Shown: positions 23,148 to 34,605 of the stretch, piece by piece
Position numbering within the stretch: position 1 is the stretch's first letter
How the letters are laid out: each line of letters starts with the position of its first letter
Assembly: GCA_905221605.1 (NCBI GenBank)
Contig: CAJNDS010000102.1
Span: forward strand, 706,501 to 770,500
Length of the DNA: 64,000 nt
Origin: Symbiodinium natans
Lineage: Eukaryota; Sar; Dinophyceae; Suessiales; Symbiodiniaceae
Direction: 5' to 3'
Notes under the pieces: model-generated
What the model was told of the DNA's origin: nothing
Seen by the model: the letters and a program-made list of their open reading frames with translations, nothing else
Databases searched by the model: none
Translations under genes and position numbers: made by a program

Positions 23148-24814
23148 GTCCCGCCGCCGCGGAGGTGTACAAGGTGATCCTGAAAGAGACTGGGGACGCG
23201 ATGCCGCTCCAGCCTGTTTGTTCTTTTGGGACCAATCCTGAACCCCCAAACCCGAAACCCGAAAACCCCCAAAACCCCTAAACCTTAAACTCTAAACCCC
23301 TAAACCCCTAAATCCCTAAATCCCGAACCCTTAACCCCTAAACCCCTACACACCTAAACCCCTAACCCTAAACCCCTAAACCCCTAAACCCCTAAACCCC
23401 TAAACCCCTAAACCCCTAAACCCTGAACCCTCAAGACCCTTCCCCCCCCCCCCCTCCCCCAAGCCACGCCCAGCTTTGAGTCCCGGAGGCTTTCGGGCTA
23501 CCCAAGGCAGATACTATATCCCCCCTTGGGGATTTTTTTTCATTTTCTTTATGTATAACCCAAGAGAGGATATTAAAAAATAGTATTTTTGTTAAGGCTC
23601 TGAGGGGAGTATAGGATAAGGGGGTTTCCGGACGTAGGGGTACCTTATTGGGGTCCTTCTGTTAAGCGAAGCCTACTATTTGCGGGACTCTATGAGGGGT
23701 GCCCAATTTTCGTAAACCCCCATATTCCTATAGATAGATGGGATAAGGTCTATGGCATCCCAAAGAAGAGACCCAGGGATCCAAGGTCCCGAACTGGCGC
23801 CCGAAGCCCTGTACCGTTCCTCAGTCTATTCTCCCTAGGGTTTAGGGTTTAATTTTGGGTGTAGGGTTTAGGGTAACCCTTCCTCCAACCCCAACATCTG
23901 TTCCTCAAACCCCACCCTAAAGCGCAGCCCGAGACCGCCTGCTATGGCCTTTTCCGCCTTCCCACGCGACAGGTCTGCCCGAGTACGGGAAGTCTTTCAG
24001 AGGCTGCAGACCCATTTCTCCCAGCAATATGCGTGGTGGGACGGTTTGATTGACCAGTTGATGAGCAGCCGGCTGAGTGAAGTGAATGGTGAGCATCCTT
24101 AACGAGCAACAGGGTGGGTTCCTGGCAGGTTTGATTCCGATGGCGGGGGCTACTTGGACAAGGACGAGCTTTCGCGTGTCTTCCGCACGTGGCTCGGCGA
24201 CTTGAGCCCGCCTTTTGGAGGACACAGAGCTCGAGACCAAAAACTATTATATGTATACAGATATGTGGCATGGACCTTTAGGGTCTATTTGGCACTCCCC
24301 TTTTGTTTGCTATTTAAACGGTTCAATTCACACATACAATTTGTAGGGTTTAGGTTTAAGGCAAAATCTATGGCTTAGGGCCAGTTCGGTTCACGGCTAA
24401 GGGCTCCCATGTTTGGCATCACATCTCTTATTTTCCTAGGGCTTCGCCACCTACCATCTCATTCTAGGGTGTAAGTTTTCCGTTCAACCCTCGTTTAAGG
24501 GTGTGGTGTTTGCCATAGATATACTACTTTAAAAAATCAATAATAACATAAATAACTGCTGGAAATGACAAACCCTGAGCGCCCTCAAGTGTGTTGCTTT
24601 AAATAAGACGATAACATACTTCTTTGTCAATACTGTTGTTTTAGCCGCTTTTCGCCTTTTCCTATTAGTATTGTTTTTGCTTACCTGATATAACACGAAG
24701 GAAGGGAAAAAAGGGAAGACACCACTTCATCTCGATGTGTTTATCTCTTCTTTCCTTCCCTCTCAAGCTTTTTTTCAATCTCTCTCTCTCTCTCTCTCTC
24801 TCTTCCTCGCTCTG

Positions 24815-24892
<78 letters not shown>

Positions 24893-25302
24893 TCTGCCAT
24901 CTCTTGCTCTCTCATCCCTCCCCTCCCCTCTTTCCTCCCTCCCCTTCTTTCCAAAACTGTCTGCGGACAATAAGGAATAACAGAGAACAAAAAGGAAAAG
25001 ATAGGATGAAAGCAGATGGTGGGGACAGGAAGGGAGAACTCCTCTTTCGCTCGGCTCACACGTTTTCTCTTCCCTTGCCTTCATCCTCTGCTCTTCTCCC
25101 TTTTCTCTTCATAAGAAGAAAGGACAAATGAAAGGAAACGAGAGCTCAGGGAAAGCAAGACGCCCTCGCTCTCATCATCTGCCCTTCCTCGACTGCATTG
25201 TCTCCATCTCTCTCCCTCTCACCCTCCCTCCCTCTCTACTTCCGCAAATTCCCTTTGGCCAGGGAAAGAAAGACTGAAAGTAAGAGAGAAAGTAAGAGAG
25301 AA

Positions 25303-25378
<76 letters not shown>

Positions 25379-28300
25379 GGGGGATGAAAAGAAGAAGAGA
25401 TGAAGAAAGCAGCAGGGCTTTGTCCCCGCCTCTGTTCATTCCTTGTTCTTCTCTCCTGTCTCATTGGTGATCAGTGATGAACCAAGAAGATCTTTCCGTT
25501 CTTTCATTTTCTTTTTTCTGGTGGAAAGCTAAGAAGCAGAAGGAGAGGAAGGAACGTGGAGAAATAGAAAGAGAAGCAAGAACGAAAAGAACAATACGCA
25601 GAAATGACGGAGAGAAAAGGAGAACTGCAAGCCCAGCGGAAGAAGAAAATAGAAAGAGAGAGAGAGAGAGAGAGAGAGAAGAGATGAAGATAAGATAAGG
25701 GTGAAAAGGTGAAAAAAAATGAAAACAACAATCTAAAAGCAAAGTAGCTAAACAAAACCTTCTGGCTCACCCCTTCAACTCTAAACCACCCTAAACCCTC
25801 GGTATATTGAGATATAACAGCACAGTTCCCGTAGCATGCTATATCAGAAAACCATTTCTTCCTACGAGATGTACAACCGCCTAAAACACGGTGACGAAAA
25901 ATATAACAGTGCAATGAGGCGTCTGAAAAAACTTTCTGGCTTGCCCCTTCAACTCTAAACCACTAAACCCTCGCTATGTCAAGGCTTAACAGCACAGTTC
26001 CCGTAGCATGCTATGTCATTTCTTCTTACGAGACGCACAACATAAACCAAGGTTTCGTACACTTTTTGTAGTCAGGATGTGATACCCTGTTGCTTTGGAC
26101 GAGTATTATGTAAGACCTTATGCGCCTGTGAGTCTTGCGGATACTTGGAAAATAAGCATTACCCGTGACAAATGGTAACCATGACGGGAGATTTGTGGGA
26201 ACCATTAAGAATGAAAAGCAAGATACTTGCGAGCAACTACTTGCAGCCTGCTGGTCTCAGGAAATCGCGAAAGGATATTTGTCCCTGGGGCTTACAGTAA
26301 ATGATTTTCCGCATTGCCCTATGCGCTCGAATACTTCTTAGTCTTATGGTTCGTTCTCCGCTATCGGTATTTGTTTGATATGCCATGAATTTATCCTATA
26401 TACACAGATGAAGTGGGCACCTATTCTAAGTACTTTCTCTTTGCGGCTTGCTGACTGAGAGATGTTTTCAGGTGTGAAAAGGCCTCACGCGCCAACATCT
26501 GCTTCTGGACAACAAAGTAGAGATAATATGTTTTGCGAAGGGGGGGCCAAGACAGTGCTTAATCGGCCCTGGGTTTGACGATTGAAGATTGAAGACACCG
26601 GGGAACTCTCCCCGGAGCATCTTCAATCCAAGACCCATGCCGATTAAGCACTTCGGCCCAGGGTTAAAAGCCCAGGATTGAAGATGCTCCGGGGAAAGTC
26701 CCCGGGCATCTTCAATCTTCAATGTTCAAACGCAGGGCCGATTAAGCACTCCACCTGCTGCTTAATCGGCCCTTGGATTGAAGGTTGAAGATTGAATATG
26801 CCATGGAACTCTCCCCGGAGTATCTTCAACCCCAGACCCCTGCCGATTAAGCACTTCATCTGCCTAATCGGCCCAGGGTTGAGAATCTATGATTGAAGGT
26901 GCTCCGGAAGAGTTCCCGGGCATCTTCAATCTTCAAACCCAGGGCCAATTAAGCAGGTGGAGCGCTCAATCGGCCTTGAGGCCGAAGGATCAGGATTGAA
27001 GATGCTCGGGGAGAGTTCCTCGGCATCTTCAATCTTTAATCTTCAGACCCAGGGCCGATTAAGCAGCTGGAGCGCTTACTCGGCCCTGGGGTCCAGTAGT
27101 TCAATATTTCATATGCTCTGCTAAAGTTTTCCGTAGCATTTTCAAGCCCCCCTCCCAAAGACCCATCCGTATTTTGGTGTTTGGGATACCGAAGCAATGT
27201 AAGCCAAAGCTAAATGAAAGGGAAGAAGTCCCTTTTTCCTCTGCCTATCTTCTTCCTCCCACTCCTCTCTTCCTCTCCTATTCTTCTCTTAGCGTAGAGC
27301 ATGGAATGATGAGAGGGAAAGGGTAAAAGCGGATGAGAAAAGTGACAGAGAGGGCAGGGCGAAATCTTCATTTCCTTACCTTCTTCGTCCCTCTCACCTC
27401 TCCTTCTGATCGTTCTCTTGCTTTCTCATTTGAGAAGGATGTGGAAAGGAGGGAAGGGCAGGGCATGGAACCATCCCAATGTTGCTGTTCTTAGGGGCCT
27501 CGGGAGTTGGCAGGGGCTCCCGGGAGCCTCCCGAACGTAGGGGCCTTTTAGAGGCTAGAGCTTCCAGTAGCATCCAACCCTCCCTCCCAGCTCGACATGA
27601 GACCTTGCCTCTCCTCCCCCACCTCTTCGTTTCCTCGTAGAAAGAGACAGATCATAGTCCGCCATCTTATCATGCCCTCATTCTCCTTGCTTAAGCTTGC
27701 CCTTTCTATCCCCCTACTTAATGGCAAAAGGAACAGAAGAGGAAAGGCTCATGGGCTAGACACGAGAAAAGCGAGAGCGGAGAAGGGAGGAGAACGAACA
27801 TGGACAAAGAAAGGGAGGAGAGCTAGTGGGAGGATAGAAAGATAGAGAGGAGAAATGAAGGACAAAGACCGTGGAAGAAAGGAGTGAGCGATGCTCGGGA
27901 CATATGTGTAAGGGGTGAGGAAAAGGAACAGTGGATAACAAAAACAAGTGTCCTGCTTTCCCTCTTCTCTTTCCTTCTTGATCTTCCCTGACCCCTTTTT
28001 GTTCTCCAAGTGCTCTTTTCACGATCGCTTCCCTCTTCTTCATTGTTTCTGTTTCCTTCACCCTGTTCCCCTATCTGTCGCTCTTCCACTGTCTTCCTTC
28101 TTCCTCTTCTCCCTAATTGTTGTCTCCTTCTCTTTGCTCCTCTATCTGTCTCCATCTCTCTCACTCCGGTGCCCCCCGGTGTTTTCTGTTCATTGCTCAT
28201 CCTTTCTGACTGTACGAGGCAGACCCTGTACAAACGATGGGTCCTGTTCTGGACATGGTCCCGCACTGCCTCTTTCCACACACTCCAAACCCCTCTGAGC

Positions 28301-29792
28301 CTCCCCCAAGAGTTTCAGGCGGCCTTCAGAGAGCGTCTCCCAGGGGCCTCCAAGAGCCCCCATATTGCTAAGAAGAAAAACCAGAGAAAAGACCACAGAG
28401 ACATGTTGAGAAGTGTGGAAGGTAGTTACAAGGAGCAGGAGAAGTCTCCTTCATTCTCCTTGCTTGGCCTTGCCCTTCTTCTACCCCCCCCCCGTGGCCG
28501 GCTTAAATAGGGTTTATTTGGAAGCTGGGAGTCGTGTTTTGGTGTGGTAGATAGAAAGGAAAGGGCATGAGAAAGTAGCGAGAGGAGCTCTTCAATTCAC
28601 TTCCTTATCTCCTATGCTCTTTTCCTTCTTTATTCTTTATTGCAACAGGAGAAGACAGGAAAAGGGCTTCCATTCCCCTCATCTTCCTTTCTTGTGTTTT
28701 TGTCATTTAGAGGGGAACAGGAGAAGAGAGCGAGAGAGGAGGAGAGAGGAGCGATACAGGGAATCCAATTTCAATGGAACAGCAAAGAAAAGAATAGAAG
28801 AGAGATGAATAGAGAAGAGGGAGAGACAAAACGAGGCGCTGAGAAGATGGCACTCTTCTTTATCTATCCTATCTCCCTTATCTCTCCCTTCCCTCTTTCT
28901 TTTCGAAATAAGAACAACTAAAGAGGAAGAATTTATGAAAAGGAGACGAGTAAGGAAAAGAGCAGAAGAGATAGGCCGAGAAGAGGGATGTGATGAAGTA
29001 CGGCAAGGTCCACGTGCAAGGAGTCACCCTCTGCTTTACCTTCCACTGCTTCATCATACAAGTTCCTTTCTTGTGTTTTATCAGTTAAACGGAGACAGAA
29101 GGAGAGAAGGGAAAGGGAAGTGAGAGAGGAGAGACAACAAGGAGGCCATTTTAATTTTCTGGAAGGGTACTGAACAGAAGAGAGGAGACAAGAAACAAGG
29201 AGACGGAGGAACACAACAAGGCGCAAAGAAGATGGCACTCTTCTTTATCTATCATCTCTACCTTCCTTGTCTCTCCCTTTTCCCTCTTATTAAAAAGGAC
29301 AAGACCTCTTCGCAGATAGGTGCCCTCTCTCCTCTTCAGGAAGCCCCCTTGCCCTTATTTTGCTTGCTTTCTGAAACGACAAGGTAAACAACACATAGAA
29401 AGAGAGGAAATGGAATGAACCAATAGGCAGTGGAGTTCTTCAATTTCTTTACCTATCTCTTTTCATCTTTTTTCTTTTTTCATTCAACAAGGAAAAGAAG
29501 CTTCCTTTTGTGTGTTTTTGAGATTAAAAGGAGAACAAGAGAAGAGAAGGGAGAGAGAAAGGAGAGAGGAGAGATCAAAAGGAATGCAACTCTAAAAGGA
29601 AGAGCAATGAAAAGAATGGAAGACAAATGAGGACAGGCGAGGGAAATGCAAAAATCAGGCAAGGAGAAAATGGTGCTCGTTTTCATCTTTCCTCTGTTTC
29701 TTATTTTTCTCTTCTCTTGTTCATTTCCGTTAGAAAAACACAAAAGGAAGAACAATGAACATGTAAGCAAACCCAGCTGATGCTCATGATTG

Positions 29793-29852
<60 letters not shown>

Positions 29853-32800
29853 CTCTCTCTCCCTCCCCATATATGGGCGATGGAACGGGTGTCCTTTTTG
29901 GGCCGTTTTCTGCATCTTCAAGCGAGGAAAAGGGACACGCCGCAAGAAAACACTTAGGGTGTCCCTTTTGTTCGTTTGAAGACACAGAAAGCGATTAAAA
30001 GGGACGTCCATTTTGGATTGGCAGGCAACCCAGCTGATGCTCATCATTTCTCTCTCTTTCCCTATATATGGGCGATGGAACGGGTGTCCTTTTTGATCGT
30101 TTTCTGCATCTTCAAGCGAGGAAAAGGGACACCCCGCAAGAAAGCACTTAGGGTGTCCCTTTTGCTCGTTTGAAGACACAGCAAGCGATTAAAAGGGACG
30201 CCCATTTTGGATTGGCGGATGATGCGGGATGATGGGGGATGACGCGGGATGAGAGAGATGATGGGACATGATAAGGGGGCTGACTGTCTCATCCCCCATC
30301 ATCCCCATCACCCCCCATCATCCCCCATCATCCCTTTCACCCCTCCCGAAATGATGGGAGATGATGGGGGATGATTGGGGGATGATGGGGCATGATGGGG
30401 GATGAGAGAAATGATGGGAGATGGTGGGAGATAATGCGGGGTGATGTGGGATGGGCAATGAGCGGGTATATCTGAAATCCGGGAAATGACAAATCCCGGG
30501 TTTTGATGTTCAAGGGTTTTAGTTATTTTTCTGAATCTTAACTTTTTATGAACTCCTTACACAATCAAATCCGGGATTTGATTTTTGTTAAGGGTTTCAA
30601 GGATATTAGCCTAAACTCTAAACCCTAAACCCTAAACCCTAAACCGAACCCCGGGATTTAGTTCTTTAAGGATTTCAAGGATTTTTTGTGCATTTCAAAT
30701 TTCATGAGACCCTTGAACAATCAAATCCCCGATTTAATTTTCAAGGATTTCGAGGATTTCATAAAATTTAAATACCGGACCTCCTGCAAAAGCAAAACCT
30801 CCCCTCCCCAGCCAGAGTACGGGAAGACCCCGCGGATTTTAAAATTTATGAAATCCTTGAAATCCTTGAAAAATTAAATCCCGGGATTTGATTTTTCAAG
30901 GATTTCATCAAATTTAAAATGCCCCAAAAATCCTTGAAATCCTTAAAAAATCAAATCTCGGGATTTAATATTTTAAGGATTTCAAGGATTTTTTGGGCAT
31001 TTTAAATTTGATGAAATCCTTGAAAAATCAAATCCCGGGATTTAAATTTTCAAGGATTTCAAGGATTTCATAAATTTTAAAATCCGCGTGGTCTTCCCGT
31101 ACTCTGGGTGGGAAGGGGAGGTTTTGCTTTTGCAGGAGGCCCGGTATTTAAATTTTATGAAATCCTTGAAATCCTTGAAAAATTAAATCCCGGGATTTGA
31201 TTTTTCAAGGATTTCATAAAATTTAAAATGCTCAAAACATCCTTGAAATCCTTAAAAGATTAAATCCCGGGATTTGATTTTTTAAGGATTTCAAGGAGTT
31301 TTTGGGCATTTTAAATTTGATGAAATCCTTGAAAAATCAAATCCCGGGATTTGATTTTTCAAGGATTTCAAGGATTTCATAAAATTTAAATACCGGAGCT
31401 CCTGCAAAAGCAAAACCTCCCCTTCCCACCCAGAGTACGGGAAGACCACGCGGATTTTAAAATTTATGAAATCCTTGAAATCCTTGAAAAATTAAATCCC
31501 GGGATTTGATTTTTCAAGGATTTCATCAAATTTAAAATGCACAAAAAACCCTTGAAATCCTGAAAAAATCAAATCCCGGGATTTAATATTTTAAGGATTT
31601 CAAGGATTTTTGGGGCATTTTAAATTTGATGAAATCCTTGACAAATCAAATCCCGGGATTTGATTTTTCAAGGATTTCAAGGATTTCATAAAATTTAAAT
31701 ACCGGAGCTCCTCCTGCAAAAGCAAACCCCCCCCTCCCCACTCAGAGTACGGGAAGACCACGCGGATTTTAAAATTTATGAAATCCTTGAAATCCTTGAA
31801 AAATTAAATCCCGGGATTTGATTTTTCAAGGATTTCATCAAATTTAAAATGCCCAAAAACTCCTTGAAATCCTTAAAAAATCAAATCCCGGGATTTAATC
31901 TTTTAAGGATTTCAAGGATTTTTGGGGCATTTTAAATTTCATGAAATCCTTGAAAAATCAAATCCCGGGATTTGATTTTTCAAGGATTTCAAGGATTTCA
32001 TAAAATTTAAATACCGGGCCTCCTGCAAAAGCAAAACCTCCCCTTCCCACCCAGAGTACGGGAAGACCACGCGGATTTTAAAATTTATGAAATCCTTGAA
32101 ATCCTTGAAAAATTAAATCCCGGGATTTGATTTTTCAAGGATTTCATCAAATTTAAAATGCCCAAAAAATCCTTGAAATCCTTAAAAAATCAAATCTCGG
32201 GATTTAATATTTTAAGGATTTCAAGGATTTTTGGGCATTTTAAATTTCATGAAATCCTTGAAAAATCAAATCCCGGGATTTGATTTTTCAAGGATTTCAA
32301 GGATTTCATAAAATTTAAATACCGGCCTCCTGCAAAAGCAAACCTCCCCTTCCCACCCAGAGTACGGGAAGACCACGCGGATTTTAAAATTTATGAAATC
32401 CTTGAAATCCTTGAAAAATTAAATCCCGGGATTTGATTTTTCAAGGATTTCATCAAATTTAGAATGCCCCAAAAATCCTTGAAATCCTTAAAAAATCAAA
32501 TCTCGGGATTTAATATTTTAAGGATTTCAAGGATTTTTTGGGCATTTTAAATTTGATGAAATCCTTGAAAAATCAAATCCCGGGATTTAATTTTTCAAGG
32601 ATTTCAAGGATTTCATAAATTTTAAAATCCGCGTGGTCTTCCCGTACTCTGGGTGGGAAGGGGAGGTTTTGCTTTTGCAGGAGGCCCGGTATTTAAATTT
32701 TATGAAATCCTTGAAATCCTTGAAAAATTAAATCCCGGGATTTGATTTTTCAAGGATTTCATAAAATTTAAAATGCTCAAAACATCCTTGAAATCCTTAA

Positions 32801-34018
32801 AAGATTAAATCCCGGGATTTGATTTTTTCAGGATTTCAAGGAGTTTTTGGGCATTTTAAATTTGATGAAATCCTTGAAAAATCAAATCCCGGGATTTGAT
32901 TTTTCAAGGATTTCAAGGATTTCATAAAATTGAAATACCGGAGCTCCTGCAAAAGCAAACCCCCCCCCCCTCCCCACTCAGAGTACGGGAAGACCACGCG
33001 GATTTTAAAATTTATGAAATCCTTGAAATCCTTGAAAAACTAAATCCCGGGATTTGATTTTTCAAGGATTTCTTAAAATTTAAAATGCCCAAAACATCCT
33101 TGAAATCCTTAAAAGATTAAATCCCGGGATTTGATTTTTTAAGGATTTCAAGGATTTTTTGGGCATTTTAAATTTCATGAAATCCTTGAAAAATCAAATC
33201 TAGGGATTTCCCGGCGGCAAAAGAGGCGTGCCAAATAGACCCTAAAGGTCCTACGTACATACAGATATATATATATATATGTGTATGTATGTATACTGAG
33301 AAGAGTAATGCCATTTTATTGAGTATCGTTGTTATTGTTTCAACCTGAAGCCACTCCGGCAGCTTCGGGCCTTGTTGGGGGGAGAGACACTTCGCCAGGC
33401 TGAACTCGGACTTCACCTTCAAGGACATCGAGGCCTTGTGCAGAGATCTGGACCGAGGCCCAGCTTGCCATGGGTTTAGGGTTTAGGGTTTAGGGTTCAA
33501 TTGGCTTGGGGGGTTCCTCGGCGAGGTCTGAAGTATGGTCCCGCACATGGAACTCCAAAGACTCCTGACTCTTCTGCTTTTCAGATCCCCTCCCTCCCCC
33601 CCAATCCTTACGGCAGGAGCCGAGACCACATGCCGTTTGTGCCATTGTGCCAACGTTTCTGTCTCCTCGCCAAGGAACAAAGGGGGTACATGACCTCTGG
33701 GGGTAACAAAACCGTAACGCAGGCGGAGACGGCAAGGTTTCACACAAGGAGCTGCGCCGGGGCAACTGCCGAGGGGACGAGTGGTTGCCTTGGGATCACC
33801 TTTCCGTGGGCGTCTTTCAATCTTGGGGTTTTGAGGGACTTGGGTTCCAGAGGCGGAAACTGTTCGGCCCCCAAGCTGTGAGGGCACGGTGCACGTTCTC
33901 CAAGCCCTACACCCCTAAAACCCCAAGCCTAAACAGCCTCAAAACCCTAAAATCCCACAGTGTCCTGTGTTCAAAGGAGTTCCTCCACTGGCTGAAAAAG
34001 GGAACCGAGCTGGCACAG
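23148..34018 (+). CDS. EF-hand/p25-alpha gene, exons for EF-hand pair 2 (contains the 9-kb intron insertion)
   Basis: Exon 23,148-23,202 encodes a linker helix (AAAEVYKVILKETGDA). Exons 23,973-24,002 and 24,129-24,191 join as VREVFQRF + DSDGGGYLDKDELSRVFR, giving EF-hand 3 with loop DSDGGGYLDKDE. The next exon is 33,399-33,457 (SDFTFKDIEALCRDLDRG), the first half of EF-hand 4; its join to 24,191 restores Trp (TG+G) in phase. The second half (SKEFLHWLKKGTELAQ) lies at about 33,966-34,018, but the few loop residues between (positions 4-6) were not found, so a microexon or loop decay remains possible. Donors at 23,202, 24,002, 24,191, 33,457 and 34,018 are all GC. An alternative ATG in frame lies at 23,944. 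Confidence 0.75.
23236..23431 (+). repeat. Intronic CCCTAAA/CCCCTAAA array
   Basis: A long run of CCCTAAA-type and CCCCTAAA-type units within the intron 23,203-23,972. A smaller TTTAGGG cluster in the opposite orientation lies at 23,838-23,872 in the same intron. Confidence 0.85.
24774..24893. repeat. (CT)n microsatellite
   Basis: Nearly pure CT over about 115 bases. A matching GA tract lies at 25,309-25,375 and a further CT tract at 29,797-29,862, all inside the TIR element. Confidence 0.95.
25755..26045. repeat. Imperfect tandem duplication, period about 173 bp
   Basis: The segment beginning at 25,757 (CTTCTGGCTCACCCCTTCAA) recurs at 25,930 with substitutions. Both copies contain AACAGCACAGTTCCCGTAGC and CTACGAGATG or TTACGAGACG. 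Confidence 0.75.
26556..27095. repeat. Tandem array of five ~100-bp palindromic (hairpin) units
   Basis: Each unit starts with GCTTAATCGGCCC and ends with its complement GGGCCGATTAAGC, and has an inner hairpin around CTCCGGGGA/TCCCCGG flanked by GATTGAAGATG and CATCTTCAATC. Units lie at about 26,556-26,652, 26,655-26,748, 26,758-26,851, 26,860-26,957 and 26,963-27,069, followed by a partial copy. The layout resembles a nested MITE or a fold-back satellite. Confidence 0.8.
27200..29770. repeat. Purine/pyrimidine-asymmetric tract with degenerate ~390-bp units
   Basis: The plus strand alternates between pyrimidine-rich (CTTCTTCCTC) and purine-rich (GAGAGGAGAGA) blocks. The phrase AAGATGGCACTCTTCTTTAT occurs at about 28,843 and 29,229, and related TTCAATT, TGTGTTTTT and AGGGGAACAGGAG words recur with the same spacing. 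Ser/Leu- and Arg/Glu-rich frames here are compositional and were not called as genes. Confidence 0.6.
29866..30220. repeat. Two ~194-bp direct repeat copies
   Basis: The block from CCATATATGGGCGATGGAAC to CATTTTGGATTGGC occurs at 29,868-30,023 and again at 30,062-30,217. Inside each, AAAGGGACACGCCG and AGGGTGTCCCTTTT form an inverted pair. Confidence 0.8.
30217..30470. repeat. GATGATGGGG minisatellite with an inverted block
   Basis: Units GATGATGGGGGAT repeat in plus orientation at 30,217-30,280, appear inverted as CATCATCCCCCATC at 30,285-30,345, and return to plus orientation to 30,455, so the tract can fold back on itself. Confidence 0.8.
30475..33210. repeat. ~310-bp satellite built of nested palindromes centred on AAATCCCGGGATTT
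   Basis: About nine units. Each contains several AAATCCCGGGATTT palindromes within larger inverted CCTTGAAATCCTTGAAAA/TTTTCAAGGATTTCAAGG arms, and a unique marker (GAGTACGGGAAGACCACG plus GCAAAAGCAAAACC). Markers read plus at about 30,815, 31,434, 31,745, 32,056, 32,360 and 32,980, but inverted (CTTCCCGTACTCTGGGTGG) at about 31,096 and 32,638, so some units are flipped. It ends directly at the right TIR of the host element. Confidence 0.85.
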
Positions 34019-34179
34019 GCGGGGGGTTTTGGCAATCCGAGCATTGGCTTGGTGGTGTTTACAGAGGCCTGGACGCCCTGTATTTCAGTCGCAGAAAGGC
34101 TTAGATTGAGGGGCAGGAAGAGGCCCAATCCTCCCGAGGTTGGTGTTGGAGTGCGTGCTTTCGAGCGAGTATGTGGTTG

Positions 34180-34605
34180 GAAGCCTGGGAAACATAAAGG
34201 CCCCAGAACCTTCGGTGGCCCCCGACAGCCCCAACCTTGAGCTCCCAAAGCAAGTGCTCAAGCAGAAGTGCATTTTGGCTTATGCGCTGTTCGCGGCCGT
34301 TGTGGCGTCCAGGCATCAGCTTTGCACAGTGACCATTGGTGCAAGACGAACCAAGACCTGTACCGAGAGATCCCATCGACGCATCTGGCCCCAGCCCTCC
34401 CCCAACCAGAATCTTTGCCTCGTCAGGAGCGGAGCCTGCACATCATCATTTCCCAATTGGGAGAGTAGGGAGACCACCCTTGGATTCAATCGAGAGAACG
34501 CAGCGCCTCCCCAAGAACCGGCGAGTTGACATTGCGCTGGGGGTAGCTCTGAGCAGTTCCCTGCAGGCGGTGTCGCGCGCCATCCTGAGGCAAGGCCCCG
34601 CTCTG
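34180..34605 (+). CDS. Possible linker exons of the EF-hand/p25-alpha gene
   Basis: Two coding-like stretches lie between EF-hand pairs 2 and 3: about 34,185-34,260 (NIKAPEPSVAPDSPNLELP, proline-rich) and about 34,483-34,597 (KNRRVDIALGVALSSSLQAV), the latter ending before a GC-type donor. The boundaries were not resolved and no domain is recognised. They are placed here because pair 1 and pair 2 are also joined by a helical linker. Confidence 0.35.

Larger units (their letters stand above)
24265..33258. mobile_element. 9-kb TIR-bounded, apparently non-coding insertion in an EF-hand gene intron
   Basis: Both ends carry an inverted repeat whose core of 24 bases is perfect: GGACCTTTAGGGTC then TATTTGGCAC at 24,272-24,295, and its reverse complement at 33,228-33,251. 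Seven bases outside each core stands the same 10-mer, ATACAGATAT, in direct orientation (24,255-24,264 and 33,259-33,268), as expected for a target site duplication. Taking it out leaves an intron of about 200 bases between the exons at 24,191 and 33,399. No transposase or other coding sequence was recognised inside; the interior is satellite, hairpin and polypurine sequence. The element class is unknown: a long non-autonomous DNA transposon is the simplest reading. The right-hand 10-mer borders an AT run, which slightly weakens the duplication. Confidence 0.75.

Noticed and set aside
23031-23272. Poly-Ile, poly-His and poly-Ser frames
   Set aside because: Translations of the (GAT)n microsatellite.
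24665-25914. Ser/Leu- and Arg/Glu-rich frames over CT/GA tracts
   Set aside because: Simple-sequence translations only.
30005-30217. CCATTTTGGATTGGC resembling the dinoflagellate spliced-leader core CCATTTTGGCTC
   Set aside because: Matches only CCATTTTGG and occurs within a 194-bp repeat; no SL-like continuation.
30475-33210. Regular repeats considered as a CRISPR array
   Set aside because: Repeats are long, palindromic, partly inverted and lack unique spacers; the genome is eukaryotic.
33775-33800. Candidate microexon completing EF-hand 4
   Set aside because: The in-phase reading (GDEW) does not give an EF-hand loop; left unresolved.
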